A DNA stretch of 64,000 nt from Lindgomyces ingoldianus (GCF_010093535.1 NW_022985165.1:1886151-1950150), one strand, 5' to 3'. Counted from the stretch's first letter, positions 1 to 14,100 are shown. The notes: generated by a model from the sequence alone, not told the origin. A program made the numbers and translations.

Positions 1-523
1 AACTTTAGTAAGATAAGGTTTATAATTAGCTAAATATCTTTTAACTATACTTACACTTAAAACTTTACTTTAAGCTCTAAATAACACTTTATAAACATAC
101 TAGGCTAGTTTATGCAAACATAGCCTAGATTACGCTTAGCGCGTAAAGAATTAGCTATATTAGCTATAAATGCTATCTAAGGGGAAATTCCTTACGCATA
201 TAGCTTAAGTATAGTCTTAATAATTACCTGCTTTTTTTTATTACCTAGCCTTTATAATTTAGCTGTAGAATTAGCTTATAAAGGTTATCTAGCGCTATAG
301 TTATTTATTATTTTTTATAGAACTTTATATATAGCTATAGCACATTTTTTTAAGAGTTTTATGTCTTATTTAAAAGCTTAGAGCGTAAGCTGTATCTAAC
401 GTTCTTTTAGCGCGTCTAAGTAGTGTTATAGGGAATGCATTAGTGTAGAAAGGGTGGTTTAGTAGGGTCTTGGCAAAAGTAAGCAACTTAGGTGTGTAAG
501 CAACTCGCCTGTGAAGTAAGTTA
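1..523. mobile_element. Foldback element A1 (right part, starts before the window)
   Basis: This is the right arm of an A-family foldback element. It matches the right half of A2 (2588-3110) almost base for base and ends in the family terminus reading inward as ACGTACTTCACAGGCGAG, with a TA at 522-523. The last bases read GTAAG instead of GTACG, so the terminus carries a point change. No coding potential is visible. The sequence after position 523 belongs to a Fot1/pogo-type transposase remnant, so A1 had inserted into that element. The left arm lies outside the window. Confidence 0.8.
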
Positions 524-719
524 GCTATAAATTACATATTTTAATAAAGTTTATTAAGTACTATAATAATAATAAAATCTTTTTAGCTATATACTTACTA
601 TATGTAACTTATACACTGCAGCCTCTTAATGTCTACATGTTTAAACCTCTCTTATTAGCCTACTTAGCTAAGCTAGCTAGCTTTATAAATAAATGCTAAG
701 AACTATTATTAATTAAAAA

Positions 720-803
720 AATAACTTTTATAGCATATTTAATAACTTTTATAGCATATTTAATAACTTTTATAGCATATTTAATAACTTTTATAGCATA
801 TTT
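720..803 (+). repeat. 21-bp tandem repeat, four units
   Basis: Four perfect copies of a 21-bp unit (AATAACTTTTATAGCATATTT would be one unit; its core is TTTTATAGCATATTT) run head to tail. The unit is seven codons long, so it keeps the frame of the dead transposase that contains it. It is probably a local slippage expansion after or during decay. Confidence 0.9.
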
Positions 804-1206
804 AATAAGGCTTAAAACATATTTTTTAAGTATAAAACTATTTTTAGTGCTTTTAAAGTAACTAGTTTATTACTATTTAAGCTATAAGTAGTCTTAGATT
901 AATTTTACTATAAGTAGAAAAAGTAACTATTTTTTAGTAAAAGCACTAGCTTAGCACTTAGTGTAAAAAATTAAAAAAAGTTAAAAGCTTTTTAAATAAA
1001 GTTATTAGTAATTTTTATAAAAAAAATATATAAAAGCTTAAGAAAACTATCTAGTTATTCTTAGTATATTACATCCTTCTTTAGCATAAGCTTAAGTAGG
1101 TTAAAGATGCGCTAATTAATAAAAAGAAGCGCTACTAGCGTAGTAAGCCTCTTCTACTAGAAGCACTTCTAAAATATTATAGTAGTGTAACTTTTTAGTC
1201 TTTAAA

Positions 1207-4145
1207 TAACGTACTTCACGGGCGAGTTGCTCACACACCTGAGTCGCTTACTTTTGCTAAGACCCCACCCTAACAAACTCTATTATAGCCTATAACAACC
1301 TGCTCTAGCACTATATAGTACAGTACAGCCTAGAATATTATTTAAATACTACTTCTACTTCTTACTTACATGTTTGCGCGTTATGCCTAGTCTAATTGCA
1401 CTATTTGCAGCGCCTTTAGAATAGCTTACTTACTTTAGCTTACACCTACTTCTTTACCTTTTTTCTATTACTACGCACCTTAAACTTCTTTAAAGCTATT
1501 AAGTATAAGCTTTTTTAAATTATTAGGGGTTTTTTTACTTTAATTTACTTTTTTTATATAATTTATGTTACATAGTAGCCTTATTAGCTACTTAAAGCTT
1601 AGTAATTTTCTATTACACTAATACTAGCTTATGTGTAATTATTACTGCCTTTTTTAAAACCTTTTTAAACACTTTAACAATAAAAGTTAGTAAACTATTT
1701 ATATGCTTTTAAATTTTTATTTTTATAAGCATTAATTATAACTTAAGTTTTAAAGTATTACTTAAAGTTTATAACTACTAAGGCTTATTATATATAAGTA
1801 GTAGTAGTAATAAAGTGCATAACTTTACATTAAGGCCTATTATAACTTATTATAAGTTAAAAAAAACTAATCTAGCACTTTAAAACTTTTCTTAGATATT
1901 ACTAAAAGTAATTATAGCATTATAAGCTACTTTAAAGTATAGTAAAAACTTTATTTTTATAATATAAGTAATTTAGTTATGTATAAGGTTTTTAGCTTAG
2001 TGCATATAATGTACTTTACAGGCAAGTTGCTTACACACCTAAGTTGCTTACTTTTACTAAGACCCTACTAAACTACTCTTTCTGCACTAATGCATTCCCT
2101 ACAACACTATTTAGATGTGCTAAAAAAATGTTAGATATAGCTTACACTTTAAGCTTTTAAACAAGACATAAAACTTTTAAAAAAATGTGCTATAGCTATG
2201 TGTAAAGTCCTATAAAAAATAATAAATAACTATAGCGCTAGACAACCTTTATAAGCTAATTCTACAGCTAAATTAAAAAGGCTAGGTAATAAAAAGAAGT
2301 AGGTAATTATTAAGACTATACTTAAGCTATATGCGTAAGAAATTTCCCCTTAGATAGCATTTATAGCTAATATAGCTAATTCTTTGCGCACTAAGCATAA
2401 TCTAGGCTATGTTTACATAAACTAGCCTAGTATGTTTGTAAAGCATTATTTAGAGCTTAAAGTAATGTTTAAGTGTAAGTATAACTATAAAAAAGCTTTT
2501 TATAAAAGTCCTAAGGTAATTTAAAGCAGGTTTAGCCTTATAAAGAATATTAAAGCTAAGTATAGCATTTAGAATAATAACATATACAACTTTAGTAAGA
2601 TAAGGTTTATAATTAGCTAAATATCTTTTAACTATACTTACGCTTAAAACTTTACTTTAAGCTCTAAATAACACTTTACAAACATACTAGGCTAGTTTAT
2701 GTAAACATAGCCTAGATTACACTTAGCGTGTAAAGAATTAGCTATATTAGCTATAAATGCTATCTAAGAGGAAATTCCTTGCGTATATAGCTTAAGTATA
2801 GTTTTAATAATTACCTACTTTTTTTTATTACCTAGCCTTTATAATTTAGCTATAGAATTAGCTTATAAAAGTTGTCTAGCGCTGTAGTTATTTATTATCT
2901 TTTATAAAACTTTACATATAGCTATAGTACATTTCTTTAAGAGTTTTATGTCTTATTTAAAAGCCTAGAGTGTAAGCTATATCTAATGTTCTTTTAGCGC
3001 GTCTAAGTAGTGTTGTAGGGAATGCATTAGTGTAGGAAAAGTAGTTTAGTAGAGTCTTAGCAAAAGGAAGCAACTTAGGTGTGTAAGCAACTTGCCTGTA
3101 AAGTACGTTATACTTTTTTTAAAGAAGTAAAACAACCTACATTAAGTAGCTATAAAAAGTGTAATAAGTAAAAAAGTATATAAATAGTAATAATTTTATT
3201 ATTTTTATAGTATTACGAAAAATAAAGTAAGGTATAGCTTTTATAGCTGTTAATAACTAGCAGATAGTAGCTGCTAACAGTACACTTTTTTATATGCATG
3301 TTAAAGTGCTTTAACTAGTCTAAACTAAGCTAATTAGTAGTCTAGCTATACTTAGAGATTATAATAACTTAATTTTAAAGTAAAATTTTTTTTATACTAG
3401 TTTAAAAAGTAGTTACTACTTTAAAAAAAAATAAAAAGTAAAATAGCTGTTGTCTACTTCTAGTTACCTAGCTAGACTAATTTTAGCTGTCTTTGTCTCT
3501 CTAAACTTATAATAACTACTTTAGTAGATATCTAGCTTATTATAAACTTTATTTTATTAAAGTTATATATATTATTATTTTAGATACTATACTTAGCTTT
3601 TATATTTTTTATAAAGTTAAACTAGCTTTAAATTACTATAAGATTTTTATAAAAAGCTTTTTTATAGTTATACTTACACTTAAACTTTACTTTAAGCTTT
3701 AAGTAACACTTAATAAATATATTAAGCTAGTTTATGCTAACATAGCCTATATTATACTTAGCGTGTAAAGAATTAGCTATATTAGCTATAGCTACTAGCT
3801 AAAGAAGAAATCCTTACGCATTTAGCTTAAATATGTGCTAAATAATTACTTACTTTTTATTATTATTTAGCTTTTATAAGTTAGCTATATAATTAGCTTA
3901 GAAAAGTTGCCTAGTGTGTTAGTTACTTATTATCTTTTAAAAGACTTTATAGATAGCTGTAGTATATTACTTAAAAAGTGTTATGTTTTATTTAAAAGCC
4001 TAAAGTATAAGCTATATTTAACATTTTTTTAACATATCTATGTAGTGTTATTAGAAATGCATTAGTGTAAAAAAAGTAGTGTAGTAGAGTCTTAGCAAAA
4101 GTAAGCAACTTAGGTGTGTAAGCAACTCGCCTGTGAAGTACGTTA
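1207..4145. mobile_element. Foldback-family element B1, with A2 nested inside
   Basis: Both ends carry the ACGTACTTCACRGGCGAG terminus next to TA dinucleotides (1207-1208 and 4144-4145). Without the nested A2 copy the element is about 1.83 kb. It matches B2 at 43609-45475 in inverted orientation: the left 0.8 kb (with a block near 1290-1500) is specific to B, while the right 0.5 kb is the arm shared with A elements. It interrupts the pogo-type transposase. No ORF or transposase motif is visible, and RIP-type transitions are heavy. It is probably non-autonomous. Confidence 0.8.
2007..3110. mobile_element. Foldback element A2 (complete, 1.1 kb)
   Basis: This is a complete A element. Both ends read ACGTAC or ATGTAC next to TA (2007-2008 and 3109-3110). 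The two halves are inverted copies of each other over roughly 0.48 kb, with a short centre around 2480-2640. The uninterrupted B2 copy (near 44670-44690, inverted) shows the empty site, which proves A2 transposed into B1 with a TA duplication. It is noncoding. Confidence 0.88.
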
Positions 4146-4387
4146 AGGTCTAAAAAGCATGTAATTATTAAGTATAAAAAAAGCTAAAAAAGGCTTTATA
4201 GCTTTAAAAATAAGAAAAAGTAAAGTGTAAAAAAGTAAAAAAAGCATAAAGTAGTAATAGTAAAGAAGGCTTACTTATAAAAGCTTAAAATAAAGGTAGC
4301 TTAATAAAAAAAGGTAAAGCTTACCTAGCAGATTAATTAACAGCTTAAAAAGAACTTTTAGTAAGTAATAAAGAGCAAGCAGAAAGC

Positions 4388-4989
4388 TGTTACAGCCAAC
4401 AGGCAGACCGTAATAACCTAATTAGCTGTCCCTCACAGCCCCAGCAACATCAGATGGAAAACGCTTAACCCCGCGTTAAATAAATCACGTGACAAGACAG
4501 ATAAGGAATAGCTCCGGCTTTTAGACAAAAGCCTAGCGGAGTGCGTCATCCAGTAAGAATCGCAGGTTTGCAGGCTTGCAGGCTTGCAGGCTACGCAGGT
4601 CAAGCAAGCCTGCAAACATGCAAACATGCAGAGCATGCAAACCCCATGTATATAGTCTTAATCATAACTATAGCTAGAAGGTTGTGATTACTATTTAGTC
4701 TTTACCTACCTAATAGACTAAGAGGCATTAAAACCTTTATAAAAAGGACATTGCCGCCTTATATATCTTGCACTATATATACCTCCTTTCCTATCCTTAC
4801 AGATCAGGTTTGCCAGCTCCCTATACAGCCGCTGGGCCAAACCACAACCTGCCTTCTTCCCCCCGCTATACCTACACTCTGCTCGACGGACTGTACACCC
4901 AATCCAGCTAAGTCCTTCCCCTCCCCGCTAATCATCATAGGCCGTCGTACTCCCGAAAACACCATTTCGCCGGAGTAAGGATTGTAACA
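4388..4989 (+). repeat. Solo LTR of the chromodomain Gypsy family
   Basis: A 602-bp LTR with termini TGTTACAGCC and GGATTGTAACA is flanked by a perfect 5-bp duplication AAAGC (4383-4387 and 4990-4994). It matches both LTRs of the Gypsy element at 46543-54136. It keeps far more G+C than its surroundings, including a cluster of GCAGGCTT repeats at about 4565-4600 followed by inverted partners (GCAAGCCTGC, 4605-4616) that could form a hairpin. A solo LTR arises by recombination between the two LTRs of a full copy. A 75-codon reading frame inside it (4751-4978) is not considered a gene. Confidence 0.92.
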
Positions 4990-5286
4990 AAAGCTCCTAC
5001 GCCTATTACTAGTACACTAGCAGATTTTAATAATAATATAGCATTAAATAAAAAAAAGGGAGCTAGCATTAGGCAGAACTTAACACAACAGAAAATTAAC
5101 CTTCTTATAAAGTATTATATATAAATTATTACTAGAAATAGAATTTATAGCATTTAATTAGTATTATAATTAATAATTTATATAATTTATAATTTATGTA
5201 AGTCTCTAGAGCTTTAAAAGTAAAAGGCGCAGATTGCTAAAATTATGCATTGCGCGAGGCTGTGCATTACGCGCTAAAACATGGTA

Positions 5287-5640
5287 TATATTTTTAAATA
5301 TAAAGTGTGTAGAGGAATTTTTATTTATTTATAAAAAACTAAAGCTACTTAGTTATTTTACTATTTTTACTTTTTTTTACTTCTTACTAACCTTTTTTTT
5401 GCTATACTTCTAGCTAGATTGTACAGAGGACTGTACACCCTTCTTACACTGTTATATGTTAGAGAAGTATTATGTGACTCTCTTTACTCTGTCCCTATCT
5501 CTTATCCCTCTCCCTTCCCTAAGACCCTCTGTTACTGTCAGAAGACATCTGGCAACAGGAACATTCAGGTAAGATATCATAACATTTATAAAGCGCCTAC
5601 TGTTATACAGTCACGTGCCTGTAACAGTAGTCAACTGTTC
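5287..5640. other. AT-rich to pyrimidine-rich spacer, nothing identified
   Basis: The first 120 bp are AT-rich with short T runs. Then comes a pyrimidine-rich stretch (about 5480-5530) and a region rich in CTGTTA/TAACAG motifs (5600-5660), including CTGTTATACAG and CCTGTAACAG. This resembles the end of an LTR, but I could not find the partner end or a target duplication. No gene is supported. Confidence 0.4.
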
Positions 5641-7747
5641 TAACAGTAGCATGCCCTGTTAAACACGCTGAATATACTAAGAATAAAGCAAAGCTAATCG
5701 TAATGATCACTAGGCCCAGGATGCTAACCCACAGCTCAGAAGTTGGGTAAGGTCTCCAAAAGAGATCTTGCCACTTCTTGTTAGTCAAAGACGTTTTGTA
5801 GACAAACTTAGAGACATGCTTATCAACATGAGGCAGGGTAAGTCCAAGAATTGTGAACGGTTAGTTCACAATACATATTGTGGTCAACAGAATGTTGGTT
5901 GGATAATTTCGGCCGGCCGGTTCCTGCAAGATTGGTATGTTTAGGGTAGGATCTAGGATCTAAGGCTTAATCAAGTACAGCTAGTAGCAGGAATCTAAGA
6001 GGGAGGCAGTCCACACTAGAAATGCACAAAACTGGCTAGGAATGCCACGACCCTTGGGAGTAAAGGGACGCAGCCCTTTGCTCTTAAAGCTATTGGCATC
6101 GGGCAAAGTTCGACAGCGACGGCTATTTTGGCTAAGACAAGCAGGATTTCTGGGGTAACAGAGGCACCATGAAGTGCTGTGGCAATTGTCTGAATCCCTA
6201 TGATTCTTCGGGTGCTGGATAGTTTGATCATTTGTATGAGGGCACCAAAGATGAAGGCAACTGTCCTGAAGACCCGCTGGCATCAATGCTTGAGCGAAGC
6301 GTGGCTTCGGAATTTGCCTGGGCTAAGAAAAGATGAGAAGGGCCATATAAGAATTTCAAGATTTTTAAAAGCTGGGAATGTCTGTTATTTTCATCACCTC
6401 TTTTTGCTCCGGATCCCACATCTGTTTTGGGAAGCCCATCTGCTGTGGAGCTTTACTGGGCGCCAAAAAATTCCCTTAATGCGAAACCTCGCGGGCTGCA
6501 GGCCAGTTGCTGCAAAGCAGCATGCCCTCTCCTCCCAACTTCCGTCGAACTTCTAGATTAACTTGACCGCCTTGTTCCATCTCATTGATAAATTGGTCAT
6601 ACCAGACATACCTTGCCGCAGCTCTAACATCACATCTCATTGCCAATATCTTAATGAATTTAACAAATATGCAAACGATGTCTGTGGCACAGAAGAATGG
6701 TAAAGACCGTACTGAGACTCTATCGGCGAAAGGGAGACTGCAAAGGTTTATGATTATTTTTTTGACGCCGGCCGTGCAGGTAATAATCGCCTAAAACGTT
6801 CTCTGTTATGACAGCTAATGCGCAGTAGGATCGGGCATTAGGAATATGCTTTGAAGGTTTCTCAAAGGCATTCGCAGTCTAAGTTGTGATGATGAATTTC
6901 GATTAAATATCCTGCCACAAATTGTCGCGGAATGATCATTTTGAGCCATTGAAGCTAGCAGAGCTGTGGTGGCTAGATATGCCTTAGGAGTAGGAGGAGG
7001 TGCGTTTAACGTAGAAACTGTGGTGGCGAGAGGGGAAGAAGCCCCGTGAGGCAGAGCTCGGACCTTGCCCTACTGAGGAAGCCAATTAGACACAGCTGCA
7101 ATCGTGGAGTTCTCTTTTCGGCCGTAGACAAGGCTGGGACTGTACATTATGTCCTTCATGCCGAAGGAGGGTGAGCTTAAACATGTTTCAACGAATTTTA
7201 GAAAGAAAAAATCCCCTTCTAACAATGTGGATGCCTCGCATAAGTGATCTGTTCCTAGCTCGCAGCTCATAATAATGGCTATGCTCATTAGTCTAAGTCG
7301 ATAGTCAATTCCATTAATATGTTCACTGGGTAAGGCTATCCGTTGCTAATGTCTTCTAGCAAGATACTAAACTGCTAAAAGTATGAGGAGAGAGTAGAGA
7401 GGAGGACGGAATGGTAATAGCTCATATTCCCACGTATTAGTTTCATCCTTAGCTTCGAGGTTTCGAGCATTAGACTTTTAAGCCTGAAGTGTGAATCACG
7501 TGCACTAAAACCCTAATAGGAAGCTGAACCAAGCCCTCTGGTCCGTTTAAGGACCAGCCAAATCAGCAGTAGAAAATATCAGAGAGGCGCTCTGCCCTCA
7601 AGAACTAAAGGCTCATAGTTCCGTATTGATAACGCTCAAAGCCAAGCGAAGTTCTTGAAGAAGCCGAAGGCGTAGGTCAGACTGTCGAAGTGCCAATTTT
7701 AAGAAGTCTCCAGAGGGGACTTCCGATTTTTCATTCGGCCATTTGAC
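5641..7747. other. Unmutated unique DNA, no recognisable gene
   Basis: This 2.1-kb island has balanced base composition and lacks the TpA excess of the flanks. Short minus-strand reading frames exist (5603-5788, 6016-6231, 7070-7288), one with a hydrophobic helix near 5650-5720, but none has a family motif I recognise, and stops and frame changes separate them. It could be a decayed host gene or plain intergenic DNA. It ends at CATTTGAC (7740-7747), which recurs at 22416-22423 on the far side of the hAT element, so this DNA originally lay directly upstream of the nucleoside-transporter promoter. Confidence 0.5.
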
Positions 7748-8186
7748 CAGTGTGTCCAACCGTTAGTACACCTAATAGTACAGTACTGCAGTACACTAAT
7801 TTTAGTTACGTACGTATGTACAGGGCATCTACTTAGTATACTGTACTATACATAAGGCTGCTGTACTAACTGTTTACTATAGTTATATAAATTTTTTAGT
7901 AGTTTTAGGCAGTTAAAGGTAAGTTACTAAAAGCTAAAAAGCTTATATTTAAAAATTAATATAAAGAATGTTATTATTACTTATTTTATTAGTAATCTTT
8001 TAATAAATTTAGTAACTATGCTATTTATGTTATTCTTTTACTTATTATAATGTTTTAATTTTTATTTTAATTAATAACATAGTTATCATAGTGTGTTACT
8101 ACTTTATAGGCCTTATTTTTATAAGCTTTATTTCTATATTAGCTTTATTTTTAAAATACTACGACAGTTCATAAATAATCTGTAAA

Positions 8187-11100
8187 AGCAGAGCTTGCTT
8201 TAAGTACGCTGTTATTTCACACTTAAAAACCTTTCGCAGGAAATTATTTTGTATTATAAGTAGCCTTAGTAAGAAGGCTGTAAGTGTAGCAGACAGACTA
8301 GAGCTATCTGCAGCCTAAAAACCCTTAAAAAGTAAATTATTCTAAGCACTAGCCTAACTAAGTAGATGCCTATACCACTAATAAACACTATAGACTAGAA
8401 GAGACCCTACTTCTTCCTATCTAAATAATTATTTACAAAATTGTAGTACTGTCTAAAGTCTTAAGCAATACAGATAACAAATTTAACATCTTAAGCCTAA
8501 ATAGTAATACGTTTGCTATAGATAGCAGCCTGTTGTGTACCTATAACCTTATTAGTCTAATACTTTGTCTAATACTAACCTATTAACACCTACACTTTAT
8601 TAGAGTTATAATAAAGAACTTAGTAGTTATCTGCAATGCACAGAGTGCCTAAGCGCTCTACTAAAAAGTAACAGAGTTATTATAACTAATATTCTAGGTA
8701 ATTTTGCAAACTAGACAACAAAAAGGATTAATAGTAAAGAAAAAGTAAGTATCTTACTTAGCTAACTAGTAATACTTAATCTATTACAGCGTTGCTACTA
8801 CCTATAATTAGTATAAAATAAAGTATATAGGAATAAGATTTAATATACACTTATCCTTCTAAAGCTTTTAACCCTTACTAGTCCCCTTTTATAATAGAAC
8901 ACAGGCGCCTCCCTTCTTGTAAGTAATTTGCTGTAAGGGTAGCAGATTACTACACTTTTAGTAAAAAGTTTTCTAACTCTTCTGTCCTTTATCTAGCCTA
9001 GGAGTAAGGCAGGGAGCTTTTTAAGGCGCTTTATAAAGAGCTTTGCGTAGAGTTTTTCTAAAAAGAGCTAAAATGCATTAGCAGTGTCTATTACTATGTT
9101 TATTACTATTACTATACTCTTCCTAGCACTATTTACTAGAGGAAGACAAGAGTGAGACATTTTAACTAAGTAAATGCTATAAAGTAAGTAATAAACTAGA
9201 CACAGGTCTAAACTAATATTAGTGTAAAACAGCATTATAAGTAAATAGGTACATACATAGAGTAAAGGTTAGTAAAAATAGTGCAAAAAAGCTACTACTT
9301 AGCAGTAGGTTAGTTTTAAAGTAAGTAGCAGTAAAAGTATAGGTGTAAAGGTTTAAAAAGTTAGGTAGCAACTTAGTTAAAGCTAACTTTTACTTTTACT
9401 ACTTACCTAGTAACTTTACTAGGACCCTAACTACGTTACTAATATTATACTAGCAACTAAGAACACGTACTGTTACACAACTAGCTCTTATAAATTGTGT
9501 TAAAAACTCTAAGTTTATAATAAACTATTATATTTAGCAGTATTAAACACAGTATTAGATGTTATATTAAACACATAAAACTATAGTAAAAGTAAGCAAA
9601 AGTAAAATTTTTAATAAATAAAAAAAATTTAACTAGCTTACTGCTATTTACTGTAGCAACACACTACACTATGTAGTAGGCTGCTGCCTAAATAACGCAA
9701 TAGCCTACGCATATGTTTAAGGACTTTAATTACTTAGACTTACACATACCTTCTTACTTCTACAACGCTACTAGTTAATTTTTAGTATAGCGTAATATTA
9801 TATAAATCTTTACATAAATTATCTATTACCTATTTATTACTACTACATGCACTATAGTAAAGTGTAAGAAAAGCTTATTAAAATACTTTACTAACCTAAG
9901 GACAGTGCAAAATCTAAAGCAGCAGACCCTACTAACTAGAGAGGGCGCCTAGCGCAATTTAGACTATATTGCGACTAATACAGCCTACTCTAAATTCTAG
10001 ACTAACAAATTCTACCTAGCAGTACAGCATCTATTAGATGCTAAACATAACAATAATAAAAAGTCTAAACTAGAAGCACACCTATGTGTACAATCTAAGA
10101 ATGTTACAACAGCAATATAGTAAGTGCATATAGTATTAGACAGGTAATAGACAGTAGCTAATCTATTACAGATTTAGTAAGAGTAAACATTATAGCTAAA
10201 AGGCTATTAAGTGTAGTGCAGACTTTAGTAAATTTAGTAATTAACATGTATTCTTTATTAAGTAAACCACGCTCTTTAAACTCCTAGACGCATATATGCC
10301 TCCCTAACACTACTACCTAGACATAGAGCCTATAGATATTAACAGTCTAGAGCCTATAAACGCTGTTAATTTCTAATATAATAACACTTTAAATAATAGC
10401 AGTCCACTCTTTGCAGTACTAATAACAGACATAGAGAAAGCTAACAAGCTGCGCTAATAGAGATATATTAAATTAATATTAGTAGATGCAGTTACTAGTA
10501 CTAATAAGAAGATTAAATTTCTAAAGATGCACAACTTCTGCGCCTATGTCTAGCATATAAGTAATACTATATTCTAGGTAAGCATATGCTACCTAATACA
10601 TCTAATACCTGTCTAATACTAGTCTAATACTTATCTAATACCTGTCTAATACTTTACAGCGCTATGTAGACTAGATATGTGCAGGCTTTTCTAGGTACCT
10701 ACTACCTATTAGCAATAATATTTAAGACTGTTAATGTTAAGTAAGTTTCCTATTAACAGCTACAATATTCCTTAAGTAGGCTAATAGTAAGATATAGTCT
10801 ACTATAGTTAAATTAGTATTTAACTTTACTAATTAAGCTTTTTATAAAGTTGTTGCTATTAACAGTCCCTTCTAGCTACTAATTCTACCTTTTAAGATAC
10901 TATTCTTAAGGGCTAAACAGGTAATTATAACAGTATTATATGCTGCACAGCTAGGCAGTTACTTCCTAGCTTTTAATATTTAACTAGTAACCTTAAACAA
11001 GAGTATTAGTTTCTTAAAACTATTTAATTATAAGTTCCTTAATAATTCTAAGTAAGTTTAGTATTAGGTAAAGTATTAGACACTAGCTAATAATATTACA

Positions 11101-14100
11101 CAGACATTAAGCTACATTCTAGATAAATTAGTTTAACATAAAGGACATAAAGTACCTGCTAGATACTATTTAAGCTAAAGATAACATAGTGCTAGTAGAT
11201 TTAACCTAGTTTATTAACATGCTTAAGCTAAACAAGCACTAGAAGTAGAAAAGAAAGTAGCTTAGACATATTAAATAACTTATAGCTACTTAAATAAATA
11301 GTTTATACTCCTAACTAATTACTACAACCTCTAACTTATATTAGCATTTTACTTGCTAATTATAGTAGAGTAAGAATTTTTTAAGTAACTAAAAGAAAAA
11401 AGTTTGTTAAATATAAGCTTTTTAAAAAATTTAACCTACAACACTACTACATATATAAGCTCTAGTGCATAATTACAGCTTCTACTTATATAAAGAACTG
11501 CTTTGTCTAAACTAAGTCTCTAAGACTTGTAAATAGTAATAGCCTAGGCTAAAAAAAAAAAAAACTATGTTTATAAAACTACTACCTAGTTCTAATAAAA
11601 CTCTTAGTAAATAAAGAAAATTAGAACAACTACCTAACTATTAGCTTACACATACAAACCTAGACCTATATAATTAGGAAAGGCTACAAGGACTGCCTTT
11701 AGCGCCTCCTTATAATAATTAGTTACACTTAATAACTATATAATGTTATTAACTTCCCTAGTAGATCTATTTACAAGACCTGCCTTAGTCTAGATGTTAT
11801 GCAATAGCATAACACGCCTACTAATGCATAGAAGAAGTAAACTATAAAGATTGCTACTATTTATAGCAGACACCTTAGCTAGCTTACTACAATTATGCTA
11901 AGCGTAAGCTATAATTATAGGTGCACATAAATCTTTTATACTTTAATAATTAATTACAGATACCTCTACCCTTTTTCTACATAAATAAATAAAGGTAGAG
12001 AAGGAAGAGCACTTACTTTTAGTAAAAAAAGCACTATAATAGCTTATAAACAAGTTCTAGTTATTTTATGTGCTTATACTTTTACAAAAATAGCTAAAAG
12101 CTTTGTAAAATTATAACTAGCTATCTTCTTACTGTCTTATAACTACATTAAGAATAACTGTCTTTATAAATTACTAATATAGTAGTTAACTATAGTAGTT
12201 AAAGACAGAACTATTACTAAAGCTATTAAATAGTAAGCGCCTGCTTACTAAAAGAAGCTAGCTAAAGTCTTCTAATAAGATAATATTAATACTGCTAAAC
12301 AGAGCTATACTCTAAGGAAACACTTATAGACATCTTTTATAAATTTAGGATAATATTTTAAGTCTAACTATTAACTTCTTATTAATAATAATATACTTTA
12401 TAAAACATAGTTAGGCTTATAAAGCTTATAAGCTAGTACTAATAAGTAGTAGCAAAAGTCCTAGTTTAACAGTAATTAGAATACAGAAAACAGAATTTAG
12501 AGTTGTCCTAGATATAAGATAAGCAGCAACGCTAGTAGGTGCGCATTACAAGATAGGTAAAGCAACATTATGCTTAGCTACTAATGTTTCTAGCTTAGAT
12601 AATATTATTTTAATTACATACATCTTTCTAGTCCCTCTAACACTATTAAAATTAACAAGTAATTGTTATAAAGACTATTTAGCAAGAAAAGTAGTGTAAT
12701 AATTAATAATTAGGTTGTATAGCAACTGCTGCTTAGCTTACAAGTTATTAGACACAGTAATAGACACTACAGGTGCATTCTTAACTAGATAGTTTTACTT
12801 AATATTTTACTAATATAACACAGGATCTAAATAAAATGTGTTAAAGTAAGCCTTATGCTTTTAATTCTTAGCATAGTTAATTAGCTAATCTCCTAAGAAC
12901 TTATTATTAACAAGAATACCTACATCTCTAAGTTAGAGACAAGGAAGCTTATTAAAAAAGAGACTCTTTTTAAGTACTATATTCTCTTACTTAGGATTCT
13001 TTTTTTTTCTTACACTTCTAAGTCACTATAAGAATCTAATAGTGTATAATAGCATAACATTTAGCATCTTGCATAAGCCTTAGTAAAAGTAGTAAATACT
13101 TGCCTATTAACATAGTATAACTCTAAAGTTGTTTAAAATAGATAGTGTAATGTTAATTTAATATAAAAAAAGTTTTTAATGTTAATAGATAGTTTATATT
13201 AAAGAATAAAGTTAAGAATTTATAGTTTTACTTAAAGGCTACACTTTAGGCGCTTATTATAATTAAAATAAAGTAGGTAATCTAAATAGCAGATATTAAA
13301 AAGGGCTACTAGGCGTTTAATATACTTCTACAGTATGCTCTTGCCTTTTTAAAGGGTATAAGTTTTAGCTTTATTGCCTTTATTAGCTACTTAATTATCT
13401 TTAGGCTGCCTACTCTAGAAAAAGAAGAAGACTAGCTGTAATTTAAAAGAATAATAATTAACATTAATAACTGTGCAGCTACAGTGTACTAACGCAATAC
13501 TAAATAGAGTATGCAGAACCTTCTGTGCACTGTAATTATAAGAGCTAATACTCTTATTAAAAAGCCTTACTACAAAGAAGAGCATTAGGTTGCTAGGTTT
13601 AATATACAGTAATATCTGCCCTACTATATTCTTAAAAGTCTGCGTCTGTGTCTCGCCCTTTAAAGCGTACACGCCTATATAGTTAACAACGCTAGTAGTG
13701 CTAGTGCACACTTATATGTTAGTATTTGCGCGCCATCTAAGCGCAAGTATAGGTAAATAGGCGTTAAGGCGCATATAGTTTCTCTTAGTAGCAAATTTTT
13801 TATACTGCTTATCTACTAGCTTCTTAAAACCTAGACTTATTTATAAAGGCTAAAGTGCATTAAATTAGTAAACTTTTATATTAGTTTTTTTATTTTTTTT
13901 AAGATAATAACTAGCTAAACAGCAATAGATATAGCACTAAGTAAGAACACTTAAGAGCTCTTTAAGGTTAAATAACATAGCTAGTGCTAGTAGTAACAGC
14001 ACAGAACCCTTGTCTACTAGCTGCTGTAGATTCGGCTCTGGGTGCATTGCTAATATATAACACCCCTAGTATGCTGCTATGCAGGCAATATTAAAATTAG

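Larger units (their letters stand above)
524..5284 (+). mobile_element. Fot1/pogo-type DNA transposon remnant, interrupted by other elements
   Basis: Fragments at 524-1206, 4146-4387 and 4990-5284 read on the + strand as the C-terminal part of a pogo/Fot1 (DDE_1) transposase: a LQPLNVYMFKPL-like block near 610-660, corresponding to the family LQPLDVGVFxPL motif, then a basic, Lys/Glu-rich tail. Stops are frequent, so it is dead. The right end resembles the termini of the pogo-type elements at 31638 and 61699: a GCACRG block lies 19 bases inside the end, and a TA follows at 5285-5286. B1 (1207-4145) and a solo Gypsy LTR (4388-4989) have inserted into it. The left end is outside the window or was lost under A1. 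The family call is fair; the exact right border is less certain. Confidence 0.65.

Noticed and set aside
4751..4978. A 75-codon ORF in the solo Gypsy LTR
   Set aside because: It lies wholly inside an LTR defined by target duplications, and the corresponding region of the other LTRs has stops.
13415..13711. A 98-codon minus-strand ORF as a stand-alone gene
   Set aside because: It is an open segment of the degraded Helitron Rep region, bounded by RIP-type stops.
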